Source: Planctomycetota bacterium
GTDB taxonomy: Bacteria > Planctomycetota > Phycisphaerae > Sedimentisphaerales > Anaerohalosphaeraceae
Length of the DNA: 21,370 nucleotides
NCBI GenBank assembly: GCA_030637065.1
Contig: DAOVVQ010000024.1
Span: forward strand, 1-21,370
Direction: 5' to 3'
Part shown: one piece after another, positions 13,465 through 21,370 of the stretch
Layout of the letters: every line of letters begins with the position of its first letter
How positions within the stretch are numbered: position 1 is the stretch's first letter
Translations under genes and position numbers: made by a program
Notes under the pieces: model-generated
Told to the model about the DNA's origin: nothing
Databases searched by the model: none
What the model saw: only the letters and a program-made list of their open reading frames with translations

Positions 13465-16400
13465 CTAAATTTTCTTTCCGAAGCAGCGGATGGTTCCGTC
13501 GGTCATGGAGATGAAGAGTCGGCCTTCGGCTGCGGCCATTCCGTCGAAAGCGGGCAGGGCGTCGAGTTGTAGCTCGGAGAGTTTTTGTCCTGTTTTTGCG
13601 GAAACTGCCTGGAGTATTGCTCCATGTTCGCCTTTGAGGGCGGCTTTTTGCTCCTCAGATTTTGCGATGACTTTCGGATCGAACGGTTTGGCGAAGAGCT
13701 CTTCTTCGTCGAGAACGTCGGCGGGGCCGGCTACGAAAAGGGTTTTGCCTGCCAGGACCATTGCCCGTGCCATCAGCGGGGGATTTTCCTTTCGCCAGTT
13801 AAAGTCCATCGCGGATATCTCTTTCAAGGGGTATTGTCGCATCAATTCGCGATCGAAGGTGATCTCGTGGCCGTGTTCCTGCGCGCTTTCCTGTTTGTTG
13901 TTGGCAGCCAGGGTAAACGCGATCGATTCTGGTTTCATATCTCTTTGGGCCGCGAAAAGCTGGTACTCCAGTGCAGTCGACCAGACGTAATATTCCGGCT
14001 GGCGTCCGTAGCCGTAGACGGTGTTTTTGTCGAAGACGAGGATCCGTCCGGCGGGGGCGTAGCGTCCGGCGCGGAACCATCCGTTGTGGCCGGTGCCGTA
14101 TCCGTTGCCAAAGACCCAGTAGCTTCGGTGGTGCCAGTTGCTGTCGAGAAAGCCGCTCGGGCAGACGAGGTGAGCCTGATCGCCGCCCTGGTCGGTGGGG
14201 CCGCTTACGGGGATTTCCGAGCGGTGGCCGTTGAGGTCGAAATTCTGCGAACGCATATAGAGACGTTTGCCGTCGGAGGAGAGGATGTCGGCCAGTGCAA
14301 CTGGCATATCGAGCGATTCCATTTTCGATTGCAGCGATTCGTCGGTTCCCGGTATTTTATCGTCAAAGGTGCGTTCTGTCAGTTTCGTGCCGGTTTGGGC
14401 GTCGAGTTTCAGGAAACGCAGGCCGCCGTCGAGGAACATGGATCGTCCCGCGACGCAGTAGACGCTGCCGTCCTGGACCAGCACGCTGCCGTGTACGGGC
14501 CATGCGGATTCGACCTGGTCGTAGGAGACGATATTGCGTTCCTCACTCACAGCACGGTATCGCCAGGCCAGTTCGCCGTCCGATTCTCGCAGGCAGTATA
14601 CCCATCCATCGGCTGATCCGAAAAGGACGAGACCTTTGTATATAGTCGGCGGCGAATCGACGCGTCCGCCGGCTGTGTAGCTCCAGAGCGGTCTTCCGTT
14701 GGAAGCGTTGAACGCATGAATGCTGTGGTCATCGACTTCGGCGACAAAGACTTTTCCGCCGGCAATGACGGGGCTGCTGATCCGTCCGCCGGGTTTTGAT
14801 TTCCATACTTCTTTCAAGTCGGGCCGGACTGCCGTCGGTGTCGCTGAGCTTCGCATGGCATCATAGCGAAACGTCGGCCATGAGTCGCCAGTGGACGATC
14901 GCGATTTTCGGGTCGCTGTTTTGCCGTAGGCGATCCCTTTTTCCAGTCGCGGGGCTGCTATCGGTTTGTTAGCGGGGGGCTGCGAAGTTACGGCGTTAAA
15001 GCCGGTCAATTTCGATTCGATATAACACGCGCAGGAATGCGGCGGGGCGTAGGTCAGGCCGTTGGCGGGCATGATGCCATAGATGCAGGCGCCGCGAATC
15101 CAATGATTCGGCATCCAGTGGCCCGTGGCGATGTCGATGTATTCGATTCCTGTTCGCGACATCAACATGTACTTATCGGTTGCCCGTCCGCGATGGCAGC
15201 GGTGATGAAACCAGAAGGCATCGGAATCGGGAGGGAACTCGATCTTTTCTTCTCCCGTGACGGGATCTCTGCCGACATAAGTCCACTTGGGTTTGTTTGC
15301 ATCTGGTGCGGCTGATCTCCTGTTTTTATTCGATTTGGCCGAACCGATGGTCGACCAGACCAGATCGCCGGCTACCATGAGATCGTATGACGACTGGTGT
15401 CCGGTTCCGGCGTGTTTGCCGGACCAGAGCGTCTTTCCGTCTTTGATCGACATCGAGACCACTTCGCCCGGCCCTTGTGAGAAAAGAAGGACCTCTCCAT
15501 AGGCCACCAGGTTCGGAGCCTCATGGGTTCCCACGGTCTGGAGGGTGGCTGAGTGCTCGGATTTCCATATCTCCCGTCCTGTTTTTCTGTCGAGGCAAAC
15601 CGCTTTTTCACCATTATGATAAAATACAAACCGTTCGTTCGCCGTCAAGGTAATCGGCGCAATGCTGTCCTCGGTTTGCCAGAGCACCTTGCCGGTTCTG
15701 GTCTCAAGAACGACGATCTTTTTCCGGTCTATCTCGCGATTCCACGACCAGTCCGGGCCGCTCTTGGCCCGTCTTGCTTCGGTCCAGCAGCGCACCGTGT
15801 CGAGTTGGAACAACGGCCGCTCGATGGGGCTGACATTGGTTGTCACGAAGAGGAGGTCGCCGGAGACAATGAGTTCCTCGGTAAGTTCCGTCCCTTTGTA
15901 GGTTTTGAGAGTCTTGCCGGTTGCGGCGTCTAAGACGCTGACCGGCGATTTGATGCCGAGGGTCACGTAGACTTTATCGTCGATGGCCACCAGGCGTCTG
16001 GGGAGCTGTGCCGGTCCCGATTTGGCGGGCCAGATCGCGGTTTGCCATTCGGGGATCGCTCGCTCCCACAGCAATGTGCCGTTGAAGGCATCGCGGGCGA
16101 CCAGTTTCCAATCGGGCGGCAACATCACGCTGGAAGTCGGCCCTTCGTCGACAATATAGAAGACGCGGCCGCCAGAAGAGACCGCTGCGCTCAGACTGCT
16201 CATGTGGTCGTGGTTCCGTGTCCATTTCGGCGATCCGACCCATTGCAGCCGGGTCGGCGGGGCGACCCTGGCATCGTGCGAGACCGCGTTGTTCTTCGAG
16301 TCGTAGAGATAGTGTGTCCACTCGTCAATATCCGCCGGCCTGGGTTTGACGGTTTTTTTCCACCTTCCGCCTTGTTTGATATAGGCCACTCCATTGGGGC

Positions 16401-16776
16401 AAAGCACCCGCGTCACTTCGGCCATCGGGAGCGAACCTAAGTCGGTGGCGACCACGAGATTGACGAGGTCATCGGCGTAAGGCAATGAGCGACCGTCAAA
16501 CACCGTCGCGCTGACTTTTCCATAGCTGCCCGTTTTTCGAATGTTTCCCTGTGCCTTTTCGACCTGCGAGCGTTGGGTGTCCAGGCCTTGCACAAGGTAG
16601 CTGTCCGCTTTGCCCAGTTCGGCCGTCAGTCGCCCGTCGCCGCATCCGATATGAACGACCAGACCGCCCCGGACACCGCTCGCTTCCAGAATATCCCGAG
16701 CGTCATCCGCCCACACTGCCGTTGCCATGCAAAAAATCGCCGCACACACTAATTTCACACTTAAATCAAAACGCAT
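13465..16776 (-). CDS. Secreted methyltransferase-like / PQQ-type beta-propeller fusion protein (paralogue 2)
   Basis: The start is the ATG ending at 16776, with AAGGAG 7 bases upstream; an earlier ATG at 16797 has no such site. The 1103-residue product has a clear signal peptide cut after about Ala 23 (ATAVWA-DD). The methyltransferase-like domain has VVHIGCGDG (Gly 44, 46, 48) and QGLDTQ (Asp 66). The shared bridge (DEWTHYLYDSKNNAVS), the motifs FHHRCHR, GACIYGIMPANGL and PPHSCACY, WPTFRYD and the propeller repeats (SPPTIYKGLVLFGSADGWVY) match paralogue 1 in order throughout, so the pair arose by duplication. An exported methyltransferase domain is odd, since SAM is cytoplasmic; the domain may bind another ligand or only help assembly. 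It is 30 bases before the sulfatase start and has a possible promoter of its own. Confidence 0.87.
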   Translation of the reverse strand: MRFDLSVKLVCAAIFCMATAVWADDARDILEASGVRGGLVVHIGCGDGRLTAELGKADSYLVQGLDTQRSQVEKAQGNIRKTGSYGKVSATVFDGRSLPYADDLVNLVVATDLGSLPMAEVTRVLCPNGVAYIKQGGRWKKTVKPRPADIDEWTHYLYDSKNNAVSHDARVAPPTRLQWVGSPKWTRNHDHMSSLSAAVSSGGRVFYIVDEGPTSSVMLPPDWKLVARDAFNGTLLWERAIPEWQTAIWPAKSGPAQLPRRLVAIDDKVYVTLGIKSPVSVLDAATGKTLKTYKGTELTEELIVSGDLLFVTTNVSPIERPLFQLDTVRCWTEARRAKSGPDWSWNREIDRKKIVVLETRTGKVLWQTEDSIAPITLTANERFVFYHNGEKAVCLDRKTGREIWKSEHSATLQTVGTHEAPNLVAYGEVLLFSQGPGEVVSMSIKDGKTLWSGKHAGTGHQSSYDLMVAGDLVWSTIGSAKSNKNRRSAAPDANKPKWTYVGRDPVTGEEKIEFPPDSDAFWFHHRCHRGRATDKYMLMSRTGIEYIDIATGHWMPNHWIRGACIYGIMPANGLTYAPPHSCACYIESKLTGFNAVTSQPPANKPIAAPRLEKGIAYGKTATRKSRSSTGDSWPTFRYDAMRSSATPTAVRPDLKEVWKSKPGGRISSPVIAGGKVFVAEVDDHSIHAFNASNGRPLWSYTAGGRVDSPPTIYKGLVLFGSADGWVYCLRESDGELAWRYRAVSEERNIVSYDQVESAWPVHGSVLVQDGSVYCVAGRSMFLDGGLRFLKLDAQTGTKLTERTFDDKIPGTDESLQSKMESLDMPVALADILSSDGKRLYMRSQNFDLNGHRSEIPVSGPTDQGGDQAHLVCPSGFLDSNWHHRSYWVFGNGYGTGHNGWFRAGRYAPAGRILVFDKNTVYGYGRQPEYYVWSTALEYQLFAAQRDMKPESIAFTLAANNKQESAQEHGHEITFDRELMRQYPLKEISAMDFNWRKENPPLMARAMVLAGKTLFVAGPADVLDEEELFAKPFDPKVIAKSEEQKAALKGEHGAILQAVSAKTGQKLSELQLDALPAFDGMAAAEGRLFISMTDGTIRCFGKKI

Positions 16777-16839
16777 AACATTTCTCCTTACTTTCATGTG
16801 GATAAGCGATACCGGCCTATCCCGTTAATATTTTTTTCA

Positions 16840-16868
16840 ATAATCCGCCGATCCGGAATCGACAACAA
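16840..16868 (-). promoter_or_regulatory. Possible internal sigma-70-type promoter
   Basis: In the 138-base gap after the FkbM gene the minus strand has TTGTTG (16863-16868) and GATTAT (16840-16845) spaced by 17 bases, about 64 bases before the start of propeller paralogue 2. The match is moderate (3 of 6 and 4 of 6). If used, the last three genes of the locus could be transcribed separately. Confidence 0.25.
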
Positions 16869-16914
16869 TTTGTCTATGGTATCATATGTAAAGCCGAACC
16901 CTTGTATTCCGGGC

Positions 16915-17727
16915 CTAAAGATCGGATACATCCCTGCAAACGGCGTAGATATCGCCAAAAATATTCGTATCTTTTGGCATATCTCTCAACATTTTGACCA
17001 TTTCTTCTTCGCCGATCCATTTCGGCAAAGTAAAGGACATTGTCTCGCCGCTGGAATAGTTAAACCTGTCCATGCCGAGGGAGTGCAGGTAGTTTACACA
17101 CTTTACGGTCGTCTCGACAAATTCGGGTGCGAATTCGAGTGAGATAAAACCAACCGGCTTTGTCAGCCCCTGCAATACATTATACTCGAATCCCTCCACG
17201 TCGATCTTGCAAAATCTCGGGATGCCGTATTTTTCGATCAGCAGATCGAGCGTGGTCGTCTCTACCTTTATTTTTTTATCCCAGTCGTGTCCGTCAAATC
17301 TCCCGCTTTTTTTCATACTGTCGATCCACTCGTCCGACATCGTTGAAAGTGTGGACGATGAGCCTACGTTTATGCAGCTGTGGCCGGGCGAAGCGTCGAC
17401 TGCCTTCGGAACTATAGTGACATTATCGACTTTACCGAACTGAGAATTGAGAGTATCTATACAATCGGGCTGTGGTTCGACTGCAACAACTTTTGCGCCT
17501 ATCTTCAAAAATGTATCCGTCCGGTTGCCGACATTGGCGCCGACATCGAAACAAAGATCGCCTTTTTTGATGAACGACGAATAAAAGGCGATTCTGTTAT
17601 TTGAGCGGAGCATCTCCTTTTTCTTACGGCCGCGTTTCTTCTGCGAGTCCCTGTAAGACCGATAGATGCCTTTAAGGCGTGTTGTCAAATTCTTATGTTC
17701 AACTGTTTGATCCGGTTGAGTATACAT
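16915..17727 (-). CDS. FkbM-family methyltransferase
   Basis: This 270-residue cytoplasmic enzyme starts behind AAGGA, 8 bases from the ATG. FkbM signatures are complete: CFDVGANVGNRT (residues 59-70, SAM-binding loop), VVAVEPQPD (acidic loop, about 80-88), ETTTLDLL and KIDVEGFEYNVLQGL (174-188), then FISLEF. The family transfers methyl groups from SAM to hydroxyl groups of sugars or polyketides. A basic N-terminal helix (KKRGRKKKEML) precedes the fold. It lies between a GH43-like lipoprotein gene (35 bases) and a propeller gene. In a breakdown locus a methyltransferase is unusual; it may modify the cell's own surface polysaccharide or mark a sugar, or the locus may be partly biosynthetic. 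No close sub-family is recognisable. Confidence 0.9.
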   Translation of the reverse strand: MYTQPDQTVEHKNLTTRLKGIYRSYRDSQKKRGRKKKEMLRSNNRIAFYSSFIKKGDLCFDVGANVGNRTDTFLKIGAKVVAVEPQPDCIDTLNSQFGKVDNVTIVPKAVDASPGHSCINVGSSSTLSTMSDEWIDSMKKSGRFDGHDWDKKIKVETTTLDLLIEKYGIPRFCKIDVEGFEYNVLQGLTKPVGFISLEFAPEFVETTVKCVNYLHSLGMDRFNYSSGETMSFTLPKWIGEEEMVKMLRDMPKDTNIFGDIYAVCRDVSDL

Positions 17728-17762
17728 AATAAGGTTCCTTTTTTCCCCTGTACAGGGCGGTA

Positions 17763-18845
17763 TCAGTTGTAGTCGATGTGGAATTTTCCTTTTTCGAATT
17801 TTAGCGGTATGATCGACGGTCGCGCGCTGTGCTTAAGCGTTGCACCGACGATCCCCACCGGGTTCCAGAAAGTGGTAGCCTGGTATTTTCCGTTCCTGTC
17901 TTTGAAGAAGTTGTTGTGTCCGCCGTGTGTTATGACATTGTATCGTTTTGAATACGGTCCGTAAATATTGTCGGCGGTCGCCACGATGCAGTCGTAAGTG
18001 TATTTTTCGCTGGTTTTGGCGTCGTTATAGCTGTACTCGTCTTTGCCCTCGACTTTTCTCGACCATATCGCGTGCAACAGGTGGTATTTGCCGCCTTCTT
18101 TTACGATGAAGCCTCCTTCGATATACGGCTCCTCGGGGTAGGGGGTTTGCTTGAAGGGCACGAAATCTTCGGCTGGTCCGCTCATGTCGGGTTTCATTTT
18201 GGCGATCTTGTCGTCGTGGTCGATCATGTAGATGTCGCCGTTGTCATCCTCGAAGAGGCTGCCGTCGATGCGGTCGGTTATCGGGCCGTCCTTGCAGGCC
18301 TCGATGCTCTCGTAGGGTCCCTCGGGCTTGCCGGTGGTGCTTTTCAGGATGAACGAGCCGGCCCGGTGCTGTCCGGATTTTGTGCCCATGCAGGCGACAA
18401 TAAAATAATTGTCCAGCCGCTTTATGTAATGGATCTCCGGCGCCAGGACCGAGCGGCGTTTGCTTTCCAGTTTTTGGCCGAGAAACTCCGTGGGTTGTTT
18501 CTGGATGTGAAAGGGCTTGTGCCATGTCCCATCCTTATCAAATTCCCAGGCGAAGCCGAGGTATTGCCAGTTTTTCAGGTCGCCACTTTTCCACAACTCG
18601 ATCCCGAGGTTCCAGTCGCGTGCGCTCAACCGGCCTTTTCGCACGGTCGTTCCGGTCAGGTAATAATTGCCATCGCCGCCGAGGGTGACATAAGTATCGC
18701 GAACGAATGTATCGAACAGGGGCTTTACCGATTCCGGTATCTGGGTGGCTGGGTTGGTAACGTCGGCGGTCGGGTCGCTGTATCGGGAAACAGAACAGCC
18801 GCCCAGGAGCAGGCAAATAGCGATCAGCAGGATATTAGTCTTCAT
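17763..18845 (-). CDS. GH43/GH117-like five-bladed propeller glycosidase, lipoprotein
   Basis: This 360-residue protein has a lipobox (LLLGGC, Cys 17), so it should be anchored in a membrane facing the periplasm or outside. The fold pattern is that of clan GH-F/GH43-like enzymes. It has DTFVRDTYV with a candidate base Asp 50, YYLTGT, then SVLAPEIHYIKRLDNYFI (the APEIHY strand), then RIDGSLFEDDNGDIYMID with Asp 194, and PYIEGGFIV with Glu 243 as the likely acid. HGGHNNFF follows near the end. GH43 and GH117 enzymes cut arabinose, xylose or anhydrogalactose linkages; the exact family cannot be decided by eye. It is 41 bases after the sulfatase stop and in the same operon, so it probably acts on the same sulfated glycan. 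Confidence 0.8.
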   Translation of the reverse strand: MKTNILLIAICLLLGGCSVSRYSDPTADVTNPATQIPESVKPLFDTFVRDTYVTLGGDGNYYLTGTTVRKGRLSARDWNLGIELWKSGDLKNWQYLGFAWEFDKDGTWHKPFHIQKQPTEFLGQKLESKRRSVLAPEIHYIKRLDNYFIVACMGTKSGQHRAGSFILKSTTGKPEGPYESIEACKDGPITDRIDGSLFEDDNGDIYMIDHDDKIAKMKPDMSGPAEDFVPFKQTPYPEEPYIEGGFIVKEGGKYHLLHAIWSRKVEGKDEYSYNDAKTSEKYTYDCIVATADNIYGPYSKRYNVITHGGHNNFFKDRNGKYQATTFWNPVGIVGATLKHSARPSIIPLKFEKGKFHIDYN

Positions 18846-18886
18846 TTAACGGTCTCTTTTTCTTCTAAAGTCTGTTTTCGGCGGTT

Positions 18887-20239
18887 CTACTCGGGCCGGG
18901 GAAGGATAGTTTTCGGGTTTTCGGCAAAGGCCGCCGGTCTAAAGTTCTCTTCGATCTCCGCAAGATGGGCGGTCAGTAGCTCTTCGAGCTGATTAGCGAT
19001 CTCGGGGTGCTCGGCGATGACGTTATTTTGCTCGCTGAGGTCGGTTTCGAGATCGTAGAGTTCCCAATCCTTACTGTCGCCGACGAGCAGCTTCCATTTG
19101 CCGAGGCGAACGCCGGTCTCTTTGTAGAAGACCCTGTCATGAGGCGACTTTGAACCTGGTTCCAGGAGCAGTTTCGAGATGTCTTTTCCGTCGATGACGC
19201 GATCTGTCGGCGCCTCCGTTCCGGCGAGCTTTGCAAAGGTCGGCAGCAGATCCATCGTGGTTGCGATCCCGTCGCAGACCGAGCCTGCGGGGATCTTTCC
19301 CGGCCACCATGCCAGGGTCGGTTCGCGCATGTGTCCTTCGTAGACGGGGCCGCCTTTTTTTCCGCGAAGCGGCGCTGCTGTCATGCCTCCGGCTGGGCCG
19401 TTGTCCGAGGTGAAGATCACGAGCGTGTTCTTGTCGAGGTTGAGTTCGCGAAGGGTACCGAGTACCTGTCCCACGCTCCAGTCGCATTCCTCGACGTGCG
19501 CACGGTTTACATCGCCTCCGGCGGCAGCCATGAATTCGGCCCTGGCAAAGCGGGGCCCGTGAACAAATGAGTGCGGCAGGTAGACGAAGAAGGGTTTGTG
19601 CCTGTTGCGGCGGATGAAGGCCACGGCTTCGTCGGTGAAGGCCTTGCAGAGCATCGCCTGGTCGTCGCCGTCTTCGACTACCCAGTCGACTTTGTCATTT
19701 CGCATGACCGGCAGCGGCGGGTAGTTCCTTGAAGCAGCTCCCAGCGGCCACATGTCGTTCGAGTAGGGGGTGCCGTAGTAGTAGTCGAAACCCTGCTTGT
19801 TCGGCATAAATTCCGGCTGATCTCCGAGGTGCCACTTGCCGAAACAGCCCGTCGTGTAGCCCTGGGCCTTTAGCATGTCGGCAATGGTGATCTCGGTCGG
19901 ATTGAGTCCGCGCGGCTCGCCGGGGAAGTTGACCTTGCCGTCAAAGCCCACACGTTTGGCATAACAACCCGTCAGCAGCGAGGCCCTCGAAGGAGAGCAC
20001 GCTGTCCAGCCGACATAAAACGACCTGAACGTCACACCCTCTTCGGCCATACGATTTAAGTGCGGCGTCTTGTTGACGGGTGAATCGAAGGGCTCGATAT
20101 CGCCATAGCCCATGTCGTCGATGAAGATGATGACAAAGTTGGGCAGTTTTATGCTTTCGACTTTAAGCGAACGATTCGACAGGACAACGCCGCCGGCTGC
20201 GGCTGCTACGCAGTTCTTCAGAAAATCACGTCTGTTCAT
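18887..20239 (-). CDS. Sulfatase, Cys-type, Tat-exported (paralogue 2)
   Basis: The start is the ATG ending at 20239 (MNRRDFLKNC), with GAGGA 6 bases upstream; the longer frame to 20371 overlaps the GH32-like gene and lacks a ribosome-binding site. The 450-residue protein has a Tat signal with an Ala-rich hydrophobic part, metal residues in IFIDDMGYGD (Asp 41-42), formylglycine motif CSPSR (Cys 81) in ACSPSRASLLTG, CFGKWHLGD with the catalytic Lys and His, and FTSDNGPAGG. It is an S1-type sulfatase acting on sulfate esters outside the cytoplasm after Cys oxidation. It lies 11 bases after the GH32-like gene, so the two are surely co-transcribed, and 41 bases before the GH43-like lipoprotein gene. 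Confidence 0.95.
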   Translation of the reverse strand: MNRRDFLKNCVAAAAGGVVLSNRSLKVESIKLPNFVIIFIDDMGYGDIEPFDSPVNKTPHLNRMAEEGVTFRSFYVGWTACSPSRASLLTGCYAKRVGFDGKVNFPGEPRGLNPTEITIADMLKAQGYTTGCFGKWHLGDQPEFMPNKQGFDYYYGTPYSNDMWPLGAASRNYPPLPVMRNDKVDWVVEDGDDQAMLCKAFTDEAVAFIRRNRHKPFFVYLPHSFVHGPRFARAEFMAAAGGDVNRAHVEECDWSVGQVLGTLRELNLDKNTLVIFTSDNGPAGGMTAAPLRGKKGGPVYEGHMREPTLAWWPGKIPAGSVCDGIATTMDLLPTFAKLAGTEAPTDRVIDGKDISKLLLEPGSKSPHDRVFYKETGVRLGKWKLLVGDSKDWELYDLETDLSEQNNVIAEHPEIANQLEELLTAHLAEIEENFRPAAFAENPKTILPRPE

Positions 20240-20250
20240 TATCAGTCCTC

Positions 20251-21370
20251 TTAATATATGCTTTTCATCTGCCATGCGTCGAGCGATTTGAGCAGGGCAC
20301 CGCTGCCCTGTGAACGCAGCGATACGCCCACGCTGTCTTTTCTGTCCGGGTAGACTCGTTGCGCCACGCACTGCCTGCCGTTTACGAATACCTCGACGAC
20401 GCTCTTGTCGATGAAGACACGCAACTGCAATGGCTCATTCCTGTCAATGAACACCTCGGCCATCTCGGGTGCCCGCGATCGCACATCGGACGCGATCGAC
20501 GAGTACGCCGAATCAATAGTTATGAAGCTATTGAGTTTTTTAGCTTTTGGATCAGTTCTTCCGTATTCCCTGTGTTTGTAGGCCCTGTCCTTATAGAACC
20601 TGATCCTGGTGACTTCCTCGGCATTGGGCGACCGCAGAACATTTAATTCGATCATTGGCGATCTCTCAGGATATATCTCTGCGACGATCTCCATCGCATT
20701 ACCCTTGATATTCTTGAGGACGACTTCCTTGTTCGCCGGCAGTTCCACTCCAGCGACATGTTTATGCCCGTACCGCAGCGATTCGATATCGCCGGCTGGC
20801 TCGATCAACAGCGGATCGAACGAACCTTCCGGTGGAAGAGTCAGTCGCCTCGGCAGCGTCATGATCTGGGTCCAGTCTTTCGTAGGTTTGCCGGGATTCA
20901 TGTTGAAAATAGCGATCACCCCGCCCTTGCCATCGGGATATGCCGACGGTGCGTGAACGCCGCAGGGTGCGGATGGGCCAAAATTGAAGTTTCCGCCGTT
21001 GGTGACTACGAATTTGTCGCGTCTCTTGTCGTAATCGCCGATCAGGAACTTTCCGCCGCTGGTATGGCTGTAGTGCAGCAGGATGTGCTTGTCGTCGCCG
21101 ATGGGCCAGAAGTACGGGCACGCACCGTCATCGCCGACGCGCGAGTAGCGGTCATTTTCGACGAACGGATGCATGTATTCCCACTTGGCAAGGTCCTTTG
21201 ACTTCCACAGGAAATGGGCGCTCACTCTTTTGCCGCGCGGGCCATCGGGCAGGGTGCCGCCCGAAAGCGAGTAAGAGATATGAGCCTGTTTCGGGATACA
21301 CGGATCGAAGATACGGGAGGGTCGGACGTTTTCGGGCGGATGCATCGAGATAACGGCCTGTGCGGTTACC
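20251..21370 (-). CDS. GH32-like protein (5' end outside window)
   Basis: The frame stays open to the edge (VTAQAVIS precedes the first visible Met), so the N-terminus with the expected nucleophile motif is missing. About 372 residues are visible. The C-terminal half is a GH32 beta-sandwich: LQLRVFIDKSVVEVFVNGRQ is a family hallmark, and VAQRVYPDR and the closing ALLKSLDAWQM fit too. The propeller half has IFDPCI, HFLWKSKDLAKWEY, LPRRLTLPPEG and DIESLRYG. Where GH32 enzymes have WECPD with the acid/base Glu, this protein has GDDGACPYFWP, so Glu appears replaced by Ala (codon 21121-21123). It may use another residue, bind without cutting, or have a different specificity. GH32 enzymes cut fructans and sucrose. 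It heads the visible operon. Confidence 0.85.
   Translation of the reverse strand, partial: VTAQAVISMHPPENVRPSRIFDPCIPKQAHISYSLSGGTLPDGPRGKRVSAHFLWKSKDLAKWEYMHPFVENDRYSRVGDDGACPYFWPIGDDKHILLHYSHTSGGKFLIGDYDKRRDKFVVTNGGNFNFGPSAPCGVHAPSAYPDGKGGVIAIFNMNPGKPTKDWTQIMTLPRRLTLPPEGSFDPLLIEPAGDIESLRYGHKHVAGVELPANKEVVLKNIKGNAMEIVAEIYPERSPMIELNVLRSPNAEEVTRIRFYKDRAYKHREYGRTDPKAKKLNSFITIDSAYSSIASDVRSRAPEMAEVFIDRNEPLQLRVFIDKSVVEVFVNGRQCVAQRVYPDRKDSVGVSLRSQGSGALLKSLDAWQMKSIY

Noticed and set aside
8773..16776. Propeller proteins as true PQQ-dependent alcohol dehydrogenases
   Set aside because: No characteristic calcium/quinone ligand set or vicinal Cys pair of that family is evident, and the N-terminal methyltransferase-like domain is foreign to it.

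Overview
The window looks like a chromosome piece from a polysaccharide-degrading bacterium, most likely a planctomycete of the Phycisphaerae / Sedimentisphaerales type. The reasons are two Tat-exported sulfatases, two very large secreted proteins that join a methyltransferase-like head to a PQQ-type beta-propeller, and glycoside hydrolases in the same operon. The placement is inference; a related PVC-group lineage is possible. Every convincing gene is on the minus strand, so transcription runs from high to low coordinates.

Region A (about 21370 to 8773) is a carbohydrate locus. In transcription order it holds a GH32-like protein (cut by the window edge), a sulfatase, a GH43-like lipoprotein, an FkbM-type methyltransferase, a methyltransferase/propeller protein, a second sulfatase and a second methyltransferase/propeller protein. 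Most gaps are 11 to 69 bases. A 138-base gap after the FkbM gene may hold an internal promoter. The set suggests breakdown of a sulfated, possibly methylated, polysaccharide outside the cytoplasm.

Region B (about 8772 to 8048) is the largest gap. It has a 32-codon relic resembling the C-terminal helix-turn-helix part of ribosomal protein L7/L12, and two to three diverged copies of a noncoding unit of about 128 bases. Two of these units end in plus-strand intrinsic terminators.

Region C (about 8047 to 3299) is a compact phage- or plasmid-like cluster: an HTH regulator, an ABC ATPase broken by one in-frame TAG just before Walker A, a GNAT acetyltransferase, a ParB-like protein, then four tightly packed genes (winged-helix replication-initiator-like protein, small unknown, helicase-loader-like protein, terminase-small-subunit-like HTH protein). 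No terminase large subunit, capsid or integrase is present. Region D (about 3298 to 1) holds small unknown genes and one REP-associated tyrosine transposase (RAYT).

The most striking feature is a family of 84-base elements, each a pair of palindromes in inverted orientation bounded by GTAG/CTAC, which is the layout expected of RAYT-mobilised REP pairs (BIMEs). About ten copies sit in nearly every gap between positions 53 and 6870, around the RAYT gene, and I see none in the remaining 14.5 kb. Two copies supply the TAG stop codon of the gene they follow. At least two are flanked by a duplication of the 3' end of the upstream gene. At the ParB-like / initiator junction the duplicate reveals a former 14-base gene overlap that the element has pulled apart without destroying either gene.
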